A DNA stretch of 64,000 nt from Kalaharituber pfeilii (Eukaryota; Ascomycota; Pezizomycetes; Pezizales; Pezizaceae). Where the stretch lies: positions 62,001 to 126,000 of the forward strand of contig WHUZ01000027.1 in NCBI GenBank assembly GCA_015179045.1, in the 5' to 3' direction. Below, piece by piece: positions 22,501 to 33,975 of the stretch; within the stretch, counting starts at the first letter, position 1, and each line of letters starts with the position of its first letter. The notes beneath the pieces are model-generated. The model saw only the letters and a program-made list of their open reading frames with translations, had not been told where the DNA came from and searched no databases. The position numbers and the translations under genes are program-made.

Positions 22501-25500
22501 GGTTAGACAGCGCACGTGTGCTTCCTGTTCCTGAATATGTCGCGTGCTGCTGCTTCTCAGACAGAGTGTCAGTGAAACCAGATTACCACTTCAGGTATTG
22601 ACATGGTATCTCAAAGTCTCAGCAACTCGTCACAACAACGCAAATCTATATGTTTGCTTTCAGTGCATTACATTCTTGGAAACTGACCACTGCTTTAAAT
22701 TTGATAGTGCCCTTTAATGAAATGGTGATACTCTGAGCATGGCAACAGATTGTATTCTACCAATCACCTATAGAATCTCCGAATGATGATAACTAGCTGC
22801 CCATTGGACAAATAGGCATATCATTGACAAGGATAAAGCTCTTTAAGGTGCATGCATCTGCATCTCAGTAAGTGCGTGGTCCATCCCTTCTCTTATTTTG
22901 TTTGATTACAGCAAAACTAAAGAAACTGAGAACAGCGTTCGTCCAATGACCACCCGCTTACTGCACGATTTCTGTTGACATCTCATGATTTCTCACATAA
23001 AGTCTTTGTGCAGGTGCATATGCATACGCCCTATGCAAGAAACGTGATGAAGCACACGGCGTGGAATGGAAAATTTTCCACATCTATAATATATGTGTGG
23101 TATATTCGCTGGAAGGTAAGTGGCAATTTGGATAACGCAAGTATGAGGGAGATGAAGGAGTGGGAATGAGATTGGGATAATACTCGAACATGACTATCCC
23201 TCACGCAGCTCTGTACCAATGTCACTGCATCCATATTTTCTTTTTGCTGAAGATATTATGGTGCATTATGTGGACTAAGGGCAATATAGCACCCATTCGC
23301 AGGAAAAAACTGTGCCTAAACATTAATAATGGCGACACGGCCAGCGCAACAGGGCGCCCCCAATTGGTGATAATGCGTCAAAGAGGGCAATTCTGTTAGA
23401 ATGTGCGCTCGTTAATTGCCCAAACCACTGAACTTTGCCAGCAACGATAGTAAACCGCTGTTGGACATTTTTGATACATCCATCCTCAAAGATCCTGTTA
23501 GCGCCTTCCCCAACCTCCTCTACTCTCTTCCCCGTTCGGCGGCCTGCCGCCTGGCTCGCTATAGCTTTACGACCCATGAAGTTCCACTCTTGCTTCATGA
23601 TGGCTCCGCTATTCTGCACTGCAACGCGCAGCTCGGCAGGAAATTGAGAACACAGTACAGAGCACATGGCTCCCCTCAAATACCACATATATTTGGATAG
23701 CACCCATCCAAATATATCAACCGTGGATCTACATACTACCACCGCATTGGTCAGGGAGCTGTAATAGGTTCTCAATAGTTGCATGATTCAAAGGAGCTCC
23801 AAATCGAAAAGCTGCTCTGCTCCCAGCTGTGCAGTGCCTCACTCGATCGCAACGTACGGCTGCAAGTGGGGGGATCGTGATGGCAATTCTATCCTAAATT
23901 GCGATGTCCTTAGATGTCAAGTCTACTGATTAGACGAATTTACAAACGGTATTCAGAGGCCAGCTTTGGCACCATCCAATATTCATAAGGGTGTAGCGTA
24001 CATAATACGTAATCGAAATACCTGAACCAAGTCAATATGCTACAGAACGGATCACTTGTATCTTGTCATGAATGACCTGTTCCCTATATAACTCTAATAG
24101 TCCACAGAATAGTCCACAGAACCTTCGGCATCGGTATGTCTATTCATTGACATATAGTACTGCAAGTGGGGGCTGCACGAACCGCCTGATACCGGATGCT
24201 ATTGACGCTGACAAGAGACAGGGGCGCTCGTTATCTCCACGTGAGCACTGCAGATAACCCATAACCCGCAACCAAGTTTCACTCCTCTTGGCGGCGCCAG
24301 GTCCTCTAAAGCGTATGGTAGCGAATATTCATTCCCTCTCTGTCTATATGCAATCAAGAGACCTTCCCTCGATTTGTATTGATACCCGTTAGCGCTCTCG
24401 GCCACTGAATAGAGGCCATCATCGCTCAGCCCGCGCAATGCGGACTTTGTGGGAAGTAAGTCGCTCCAGGGCCTGCACCAAGCTCAAGCGCTGCAACGGT
24501 CTCTAAAGATATGGAAGAAGAAAGTATATTCGCTCTATCTGTCTCTTGGGAGCTCAACTATCTATCTACATTCAATGGGCGCAATCTACATCCTTTTATA
24601 CCCTCTTTCAACGAACAATTTCCAGTCGCTTTTTCTGCCCTCTGGTTTATCGTCCACAGAGGTCCTGTTACCACAGGAGTCCATTTTAATCCTAGTTCGT
24701 TCTTGGCTATTTCGGAGTTAATCATTTCCAACACGGTCCCGTTAGGACATAGGCGCGTCGATTTTTCTCAATAAACCGCGGCAGAGCCAATGGTGTTAGG
24801 AACCCCGGTAATAGAAGGCCTGAAGACCTCGATATTATCTTGTTACAGATTCCAACCGTGCAGTGGCTCCATGTCCCGTTGAATATCAATGGTTTGTATC
24901 TATCTAACTGCTATGACGTCGGGGAATTTGAAGGATGTTGGCAATGTCGCCTACCTACCACATTAGTCTCGTAACCAGTCGCGTAGGGATACCTCACTGT
25001 CACGGTCACGAAAACTTGGTTTTTGCTGAGAATTGGAAAAGGGCATTCTAGAAAGTCAGGACATCATACTTTGTTCATTGGGATTGCCATAGATACGGAT
25101 CGTCGCTTTGCAGCTATTGCAAGCCTAAGGAACAATGAAGAAAAAAGAGATAATTCCTTTCTGGTAATACTTGCTTATCTAAAACTGGGCATGGTTCCAT
25201 GCTTAGTAATGTAAAATTATCAACCTTTCCCTCTTTAGTAGGTTCATTTTTCATCTTCGTACTTGTGCGCTTTAGGTGTTGTTGGCATATGATATTTTCC
25301 TCGCTTTACTATTTTTATGTTTATTCTTCTCTAGTCTCACGATATGCTATTTGCATGGTACGAGCAGAGTTTGATTAAGTTGTGAATTTGTGAATTAGTT
25401 TTTTACTTCTTTAAAGCTTTTTTCTGCTTTTTGCTTGTAAGACGTAGTTATGGTAGATGGATTGGCTGGAGGTGGGCTTGTTTGGCGAGTTGGGCTGAGA

Positions 25501-28246
25501 TGTGTGGGAATGGAAGGATTTGAAGACAGTGAATACTCTAGAAATATCATCAGCATTGGAGTCAGGGTAATCTTGGTAGACCACGCATGAGTGTGGTGGT
25601 GGAGATGTGGATTGTGGGGTTGTAATGGCCTTGTCGTGAGCGATTGAAATTGTCACTGTTATCTGAAACTACATACACACACATGACCTTTTTTACGCTT
25701 GGTATGGACACCCTCTAAAGTGGGGAGGTAACTTGATGCACCAGCAATTGGGGCAACATGGCGGAGTAGCGAGCGCATGGATGGTGAGGGCAGGTGAGAT
25801 GTAAGATTTGAGATCATCCTACTCATTTGTTCACCAGCGGAAGTGAAGCCACGCTGACACTTGCGAACTATAAACGGTAATTACCAGGCAAATACAAGTT
25901 CTTATTCTAGTTCTATTAATAGGTGAGATGGGAATAGTACAAGTATATGCCAACCAGGAATCATGAATACAGATACAGAATTTTTATATTTGGTGGTCAT
26001 ACGTACTTACATAAAAGCACACGGTAATCAGAGTTATATTGGAGAACTAGGTGCGCACGCGGTCTATAATATTTAATACCGATTCTGGTAATATTGATTT
26101 TGGATAGTTACATACCTAGTTTATGTACCTATAGATACTGTACTCGAGAAACCTATAGGCGTCCAACGTAGTCGCCGCACATCAAAACCCAAGCGTTGCA
26201 ATTCTATCATGTATAACCCATTGCAATGGGAAATTACCATATCGAGACCTGGCATCTCTCATTTCAATATATAGTCATCTCAAAAATAGATATTAACTTC
26301 GCGGCGTGAACCCCAAAGTAAATGGAGCAACATGATTTTGTCAGGTGGTGAGACGTTAGAAGCCCTCCCTAGCCTCCGATGATAGACCCAAGCTTCATAA
26401 TTGAATTTGTATGTTAAGTGACATTCTCTGGGATTTGATCTGTGATTGTACCAAGCACATATTTTCTTGACTTCACTGCGATATATCTGCGCCATGGGAA
26501 TTTGTGGGGGCAGGAAGCTGAGGTCCGGGTTATCTTATGCCGATAGGCTCGGTTGAATTTTTGAACCAGCACTAGTACATATACAGGATATGAGGGTAAT
26601 GGGACGGACGTATGTGTTTTTTTTTACGTACAGATTTTTTGCTGAGGTATTCGATTGTATGGTTTTTGCCAAATGTAATATATACCATACCACTCATAAA
26701 ATTGCCTTTACTCGAATTAGTATAATGAACTAAATTAAGAGGAGTACGGCTTAGGTTATTACCATCATGAACAAATTATACACAGTTAAGCTCCTCGATA
26801 TCATGTGTGTTTGTGACTATGCATATCTGACATCAAATCAACCAAGGGCAATTTTGCAGGAGTTTTATAAGAGTTGGTATAATCCAACAGATGGATGATT
26901 CCACTATTTAAACCAGATGCAAAAAGTTCTGTCGAAGAAACTCAAAGTTTCATGGATTTATAATCGCCCTGCGCCGCCAAATCCCTTTTAGAATCTACGG
27001 AACATTGAAATAGAGTAATTCAAGGGTGCCAATCTGGATTATATAAGCACATTACACTATCCTCAACTCAAGATCTAGATGAGATATAAGAAGTACGTAC
27101 ACTTGAAGTCTATGCATGTTCATAAACAATCTACCATACAATACCATCCATTTATCCCAACTTGGCGCCACTAATTATCCTCATATATCAAATTAATACT
27201 CTATCAGAGACCCGCTTCATAAGAGGACTGTACGCTTTCCCCACCTAGCCCCATTTGATTAAGCGGAGGCTTTCGAACTCCCAGCGAGTAGGTGACGACC
27301 CTGTGAAGTAAAATATCTAACGAAGCCCAATTGATGTAGATTGGTCGGAGGCCCGGACCAGGCCCGCGGGCTGTCCTCGTAAACATGTACTAAATGTATA
27401 TGGATCGTGCCCATCTTGGTATCTATACAACCTACTTGCGTATGAAGTACCCACCGTAACCGTGTACCTGGAAGGCCAACCAGAAAATATTCACTTTTAG
27501 GGCGTGTAAGCTATCAAATTCTTCTACTTCCAAAGAATTCAAACCCAACCTCCCGCCCCGGCCTTGATAGCTGGTGAAGAGCCATCGTTGCAGCAAGTAT
27601 GTCTCCATATCTGATGTTCCCAGCCCAGCCCTTCTCTTTTGGGCCCGCGCTATGGCGGCCAGAGGAGAAACCAATTGAAAGAACTCTGAAAGCCGAAGAC
27701 TGTGACTTGCAGTTAGGCAAGGGGCTTGTTAGCGTTTCTAGGACCAATATTGATAGATACTAGCTCTTAGCACTTGCTATATGTACATGTACAATCACCA
27801 ATGTGGTATTGAGGTCGAATGCAACCAGACTAGAATGTAATAAATAGCTAGATAGCCTTACCCCCGCTGGTCCTTCAGCATGCGGTGTACGCTCTGGTAT
27901 TTTTTTCTCATCTAGATACAAAAAAATTCATGATCATCAGCTATCTTTGGGATGGATCTTCTATGTAGAGAATATGCATGGAAGTATTAAGATTCAGTAC
28001 CACGCGACATGATCTAATTAGAAGCGCATCTCCTTACATTCAACTCAATAAGGAATCAACGCCATCTCATTTGTGTGCACTACACTCAAACAAGCAACCC
28101 AACGACCATCAGACACGTCTACAAATGTATGCAAGGTACCCTACACTCATGCAGGTACCGCGCCCTAATCCCCCTTGCTTGCCTCTCTCGAAATCAAAGA
28201 TCTACCCGATGTTCCCCTATTCCGCCTCTGCCACGCCTATCACCCC
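22501..28246. other. Gene-free stretch, right part, up to the CHY gene
   Basis: Mostly AT-rich with no supported gene. Open frames at 23323-23784 (-), 24199-24438 (-) and 24511-24774 (+) have no recognised domain and no splice context. One copy of the dispersed motif is at 24964-24980. The last few hundred bases before 28246 probably include the 3' untranslated region of the CHY gene. Confidence 0.45.
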
Positions 28247-31200
28247 TTACTTTTCCTTTTCCGGCACCGGTTTCTTCACTCTCTTGTACTTCCTCGGATC
28301 GTTCCTTCTCAACAACCTCTTATCCCTCGTGCCTGCAAGTCATTCAAATTAGCCACTCTGTCTCAAACATCTGCGGCCCGGCTCCCATTCATATTCGCAT
28401 CCATTCCTACCCCACTTTCACCCCACCCAACAACAAACACAGCAGACAGTAGAATTCTTACCCTTTCCTCCCTCCCAATACCCTCTCCCCTTCCTCAAAA
28501 ACTCATGTCCACAGTATGCGCAGTCATTAGGTCGATAATTCTGCTCTCTCGAACATCTTCCGCAAATGATCCTATTTGCGTGTTCGGCCGGGTGTGCCAG
28601 TTGGCTTGTCAACAAAGCTTGCGCTTCGTCGTGGCATTTGTCGCAGGGGTAGACCTGTTTTGCGTCAGTTCAAGAAAAAGTAAAAATAAAGGAACGGGGC
28701 GTGTTGCAAAACGGAGCAGAAGCGGATCTAAGGGAAGGTGGGGGATGTTGGCAAGAGAAGGGATGTGATAGGGCAGGAACGTCGAGAATGGAAAAAAGCA
28801 AGGAATAGACATGGAAGGAAGCAAGGAGGTAGGCGTAAGGAAAGACAACGTGCAGTAAATTATTTGAACGAAGTGGGGATTGTGTGGGGGGCTCCCCGCT
28901 CACGCTTTGACAAGAATTGACAATAACATGTGATAGGAAGAGGGAGTGGGAGTAAGAGATGATTAGCATATAATGGGTATTGTGGTCATCGAATTGGGAA
29001 AATGTTGGTAATCGAAAGGTTGGATTTATCTCGTTTCAGACCAGATACCGTTTTGGTAAGTTTAGGTGAGGAACAACAAAACCCCACAAGATTAACTCTC
29101 GGGCTCCAGAAAAATCCAAGGTGAAATAAAACGAAGGTAAAACTGAGGCAAATAATGGAGTAATCTCAATCAAACAAAATCACCCACTCACCTTCAAACA
29201 ACTATATACCCGTTGTTGGTTGGCCGTTGTCAAACAACCAACCAACGTCCCGTGATGTTAGTCACTAGTACTAATCCAGTGGACCTGTTAATTTCCGGAC
29301 CGAGTTCCGGATCTTCTGTCATGACGATCGTAGAAGCGAGGAGGTCATGTGCACGCGCGGATCGAGAATCTAGCGACAGGCAACGAGTAGAGATCGCAGG
29401 AGCACACGCCAGGAAGAATGCCATGCGACGCAATGCCATGTAATGCCATGTCATGTAAATGCTATGCCAGCTCATTTCCTGAAATGCCATGTGAAGTGCG
29501 CTCCTCCTTCCACCATTCTGCATCTCCTAGGGAACCAACACAAACTCGTCCATCATCCAAGACATAACACATCCTCGAATCAGATGAAACAAACACCAGT
29601 CCACAAAAAAAGCAAATATAAAAACGAGGGTAATAAACTTAGAAGCAACAAATGCGGCAATCAAGTTGCGATCGAGTGTCTATCATCCATATCGATAGGG
29701 TTATGTACGTACCACGAGAATCTGAACCATCTTGTACCTGTTTCATGATTTGTTAACCCCGTCGTTTCCAGAAATATGTTGCAAAATTTGTCAATGCACA
29801 GATGTCAGATGACCACCACATATCTGTCTATCACATCACAGCCGCAGATTTTCCCCACAGAAAATGCTATGGAAGACATGTCGATCCATTCATTTTCCCC
29901 ATGTACCCGCGCATCGCACATCACTCATTCGCGCAATACAATTGATCGCGGACCATCAATGGAGACAGGTAGGAAAAACATAAACGGATGCATGCATACA
30001 TAGCAAGAGTAAACGTAACAAAGTAATTTAAAAAAAGGAAAGGTGGGTACGTACTTTTCCTGTAATGCCCACATCTGCCCCTATCAGGTAATTCCGTTCC
30101 TGCAACGAATCGTTCATCTTTTTTGGTCTAGAATGATGGTCAGTCAGTCATATCCTCGTCATGCTGATACTGTCCCGCCCACAGAAGTCAATGGCTAGAG
30201 CAGCATGTAAAAACCATTGCGACGTCCAGAAACAGCAAGACAAGAACACCAAAAGTTCAATAAAACAAAGGAGCATAACTGCCTCTGTCATGCCCGTTGC
30301 ATGCCATAACACATAACAAGAAGCTACTATCGGGTATCTGTAGCCTATTTCCAAAGTAGTAGAAAAACACAATAACAGTTCCTACTTGCAGTACACATCG
30401 GCTGCCTATCTCTGCATGCTCTTCCCTCTCATATTTTTTTTTTTTTTTTTTTCTTTTTCGTAGCGTGGCATGCACCGAAATTGGTTTTCCTGCACCTAGG
30501 CCCCTCTGGGTTAAGAAGTCGAGACAAAACAAGCGTTTTCCTCGTTGTAGATGTGTGGAGTAACCACAAAACTGTCGACTGTAGAAAACCGTTGAAACAA
30601 GCATGCAAGCATACCTAACGTTACATAATTCTAAAAGCGGGTATTACCGGGGTTCAACGCTCATGCCTGTTTGTGTGAGGGAAAGTACACTTCCCTAACA
30701 GGCAAGACAAGACACAAGCCAACCCAACACGAGACAAGCAAATAAACATTTCAAATGAAATTTCACAAAAGAATTAATCGGGGGAAAAAACGTGATAAAG
30801 GCAACAGCAGTAAGTCCGCATAAGGCATTGCGACACCCAAAGTCTGATTACCAAAAGAAAATATGGGACATATTTGAGATTTTGAGTTCAAAGCCTACCT
30901 TTTTCAAAGGAAGCATGGATCCATATGGGGCCTCCAACGTCGCTAAACGCATTCCAATTCAAAATGGCATTCACTGTCAGTTACAATGACCCTTGAAATT
31001 CTTCGCTAAACAGACCCTAGCTCCTTGCCCAGGTGTCGCGTGTCTCCATCGATAACAAAATGAGGCACGAGAGAGGAAGCCAGTCCCGTATGTGGTGCTA
31101 CAGCGACGAGCTTCACGGCCCCATTCGTCCGTCACTGCTATCTCTATTCTTCCATGGGGTTTCCAGAAAACCGGCCCAGGAGCAGAAAAGAGGATTTCCC

Positions 31201-33975
31201 ATGCTTTCCACTTTCTTATGGGGAACAAAACAGTAACATGGCGAATTAACTTACCGTCATTATCTTGGGAAACCCGTAGTAACTTCATCTCAGGGATCAA
31301 AAGGCCTGGTCACACATATGGATTAGAGATTTAGCCGATGTATACCGATAGCATGAATTTAAAAAAAAAAAAAGGGAAAAAAACACCCAGATCCACCTAG
31401 CGCCCGCCCGTATGGAGCTTCTAGAAAATATGCCGTGACTGATTTGAAAATGACAGGGCTAGAACAACCGTGAAGGGAAGGAGAAAAGAGAGGTGTTAAA
31501 CGTACTCATTTTACTATGACAGTGACGGCAGTTGGTGCTCACAGTCTGGCCAGGGACAAGGTTTGCGATCCCCGATGGAGGGAGAGCGGTGTCGCATGAT
31601 GCGCAATGAGGGAGGAAGTTGCTTGACCCTTGATGTTAGCACAAAAAATTCCCATATACAGTTTTCCACCAACATGGTGGCGGTGCTAATATATAAAATG
31701 ATAGATAGGAAATACCACATGGTCAATTACACATACCTAGGAAGAATCTCGGTAATTGTGCAACCAGCCAAATCAAAGAAGCCAGCCCTGTTGGAAAATT
31801 GGTGAACAGGCTCCATGCGGAATCCTAATTATATATTTTCACCAAAGATGCACAGGCTTTTAGTCAGATACCTGCATGCTCCCCCGCAAAACGTTGCATA
31901 CCCAACACACATGCTTAACCGAGCCGAGCACTTACCTACGCCGAACACGCTGCTGCATTTCTCGCAGCGATCAAACCTCGGTTTGCCTCCTGGCCTCAGC
32001 TGCATGATATCCACTGCTGTTTTGCACTTTGCACACTTCACTGTGATATTGAGTACCAAGACTTCCAGGAGCTGCACACCTGGCATCTGAATTCCAGGGA
32101 ATGAGAGTGCAGTACCACGCTCTCGTGCTTGTGAAGTCGACCCAGTGTCCGTTTCATCCCTTTTCTCACCGTTTTCATTATCCAATTGACCTTCATAATC
32201 AGATGTATCAATTGTGTCACTTTCACTATCCTCCTCTCCGTCATTGACATATGACCACTCAGGTGGACGAGGAATAACCACAATGTGTTCCTTGTCGTCT
32301 ACATCTGTCGCCGATCCCAATTTCCCTTTACCCGCGGTCAGCAGACCTGGACCGACAATTGCTTTATTCTCCAAATCTTGCACAAGCTTTTTCTCTTCGT
32401 TCTCTTGTTGCTTTTTCTTCCCTGCCTCTGTAGCCTTTTCACTTTCTTCCTCCATAGCCTCGGTTGCCATGGTGTGTATATTTGCAGCCAGCGCATTGAG
32501 ATGCGCCATAAGCGACCATTTTGGATTTTCCGTCACCTGCTTCAAAAACCTCTTTTCTACAAGTTCACTCACATCCCTTGTGGCATTTGTAATCTGAATC
32601 ACACAAGGCTGGAGATTGAAGAATTTCGGCACTCGAAGTATTACAGACCGGATCGTAAGCAACGGAACGGGTAAGAGATCCTTTCTTCTTGGCTCCAAAG
32701 GCACTGTGTAGATTAAATCTCCGTTGGGCGCTTCTGTTTTCCTGAAAATATCGGACCTTCCAAGCCTTGCTTCTAGCTGCCGAACGTCTTGCTCACGCTT
32801 CACTGCTGCGGCAGATAGCTCTTCAGGCGTGTAAGACAGCAGCGGTAGTTCGATTGCCTTAGGCGGAGATCCCGCTGACAGCTCCATAACAGGGGCAGCA
32901 TTAACTATAGCTCCCGTAACACCATAATGCTCAGACCCTGGCCCGCTTATGGCATTGATGCTACGGACTCCACTGCCGACGCCGGCAGTCGCCTTACTCG
33001 AGGCGTTGGGGATAATCTTGATCGTCGGCGCCTTGCCTGCACAAAGGAAGCTTTCGAGTCGCTTATCTAATGTATTGATCATATCGAGCAGGCTCATGCC
33101 CCTGGACGCTTTCATGACAATGTCCTTGAAACCATTTTCGATGTTGATGCGAAAGCCGACAGGTATATCGTCATTCAGCACACGGATGTTGGGACGATTA
33201 TCCTCATCTGATGCATCATTATTGCCTGCTGCAGCATCATGTTGATGCCCATCAGCCTTGCCACCTGGCCCAGATGGGGCACTATGGCTAATACCCGCGT
33301 CTGGTTGCTGTCCTGCATACCCCAGTGGAACTGTAAGCACAAAGCTCAGCACATCCACATCGTATGGGAATTCGGGATCGCTCGGAGTCAAATTAATCGT
33401 GAACTCTGTATTTGCATTCAAAGTTCCGTCATCTCCCTTGAACCGGAACCGCCGCTGGAGCTGCGTTAATTGGAATTGGCGCGTATTTCGTGCCTCGGGA
33501 ATTGGCCGCTTGACGACCCTCGACTGATCCACCGTCGGGTTGTGAATGCGCTGCTGCTCCTGCGGGGGGGCACCGCGGGGTATAGCGCTGGGCAGAGCGA
33601 CGCTCCCTCGGCCACCAGGGGGCCGCTCGTTCCCCGCGCTGGCAGAGGGCGCTGCGCCACGGCCCCGCGGGCCTCCTCTGCGGCCCCTCTTGCTCTCGCG
33701 GGCGCACCCACGCTTGGCGAGCTTGCCCCGCCTGCGTCGTTGCGTGGGCTGGCGCGCTGCATGTTGCTGTTGCTGCTGCTGCTGTAATCGCTGCCTGCGC
33801 TGGTGCTGCCTGGTGGCAGCGTTGCCGCCCCTCCTCTGCCGCCCCCTGCCCCTGGCCCGTCACTTGCGCCACCTACATCGTCATAGGACCCTGATTCTGC
33901 TGCTGCTGCTGCGGCATGCATGTGCGTAACGTCTGACACGACCCGCGGGGTAAACTCTGCCGCTGCAGGATTCAT
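28247..33975 (-). CDS. Fungal CHY zinc-finger protein, ten exons including a 10-nt microexon
   Basis: The best model on the minus strand is 33975-33877, 33781-31936, 31824-31737, 31621-31506, 31305-31255, 30099-30055, 29737-29713, 29201-29192, 28654-28462 and 28332-28247. All junctions are GT-AG and phases agree, giving about 852 aa. The N-terminus is Ala-, Gln- and RGG-rich. It is followed by VDQSRVVKRPIPEAR, FQLTQLQRRFRF and PSDPEFPYDVDVL, typical of fungal CHY proteins. Zinc-ribbon cysteines occur at CAKC...CEKC and CASC...CRHCH. The CHY finger is assembled from four small exons: TELPDRGRCGHYRK, STRWFRFSC, CLK and VYPCDKCHDEA, then HANRIICGRCSREQNYRPNDCAYC and a basic tail (DPRKYKRVKK). 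Such fingers bind zinc; the precise role of the fungal protein is unknown to me. The first junction (33876/33782) is the weakest. About 25-30 residues expected before TELP are missing; a candidate exon at 30489-30406 would supply them but needs a GC donor. Confidence 0.88.

Noticed and set aside
23323..23784. 153-codon minus-strand open frame
   Set aside because: No recognisable domain, mixed hydrophobic and basic composition without pattern, and no expression signals. Likely chance.
28175..28768. 197-codon plus-strand open frame
   Set aside because: It lies opposite the last two exons of the CHY gene, whose family match on the minus strand is clear, so this frame is a shadow.
31829..33532. 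Single long frame as the complete CHY gene
   Set aside because: It begins at GTG and ends inside an intron. The conserved C-terminal finger is encoded by downstream exons and the N-terminus lies upstream.
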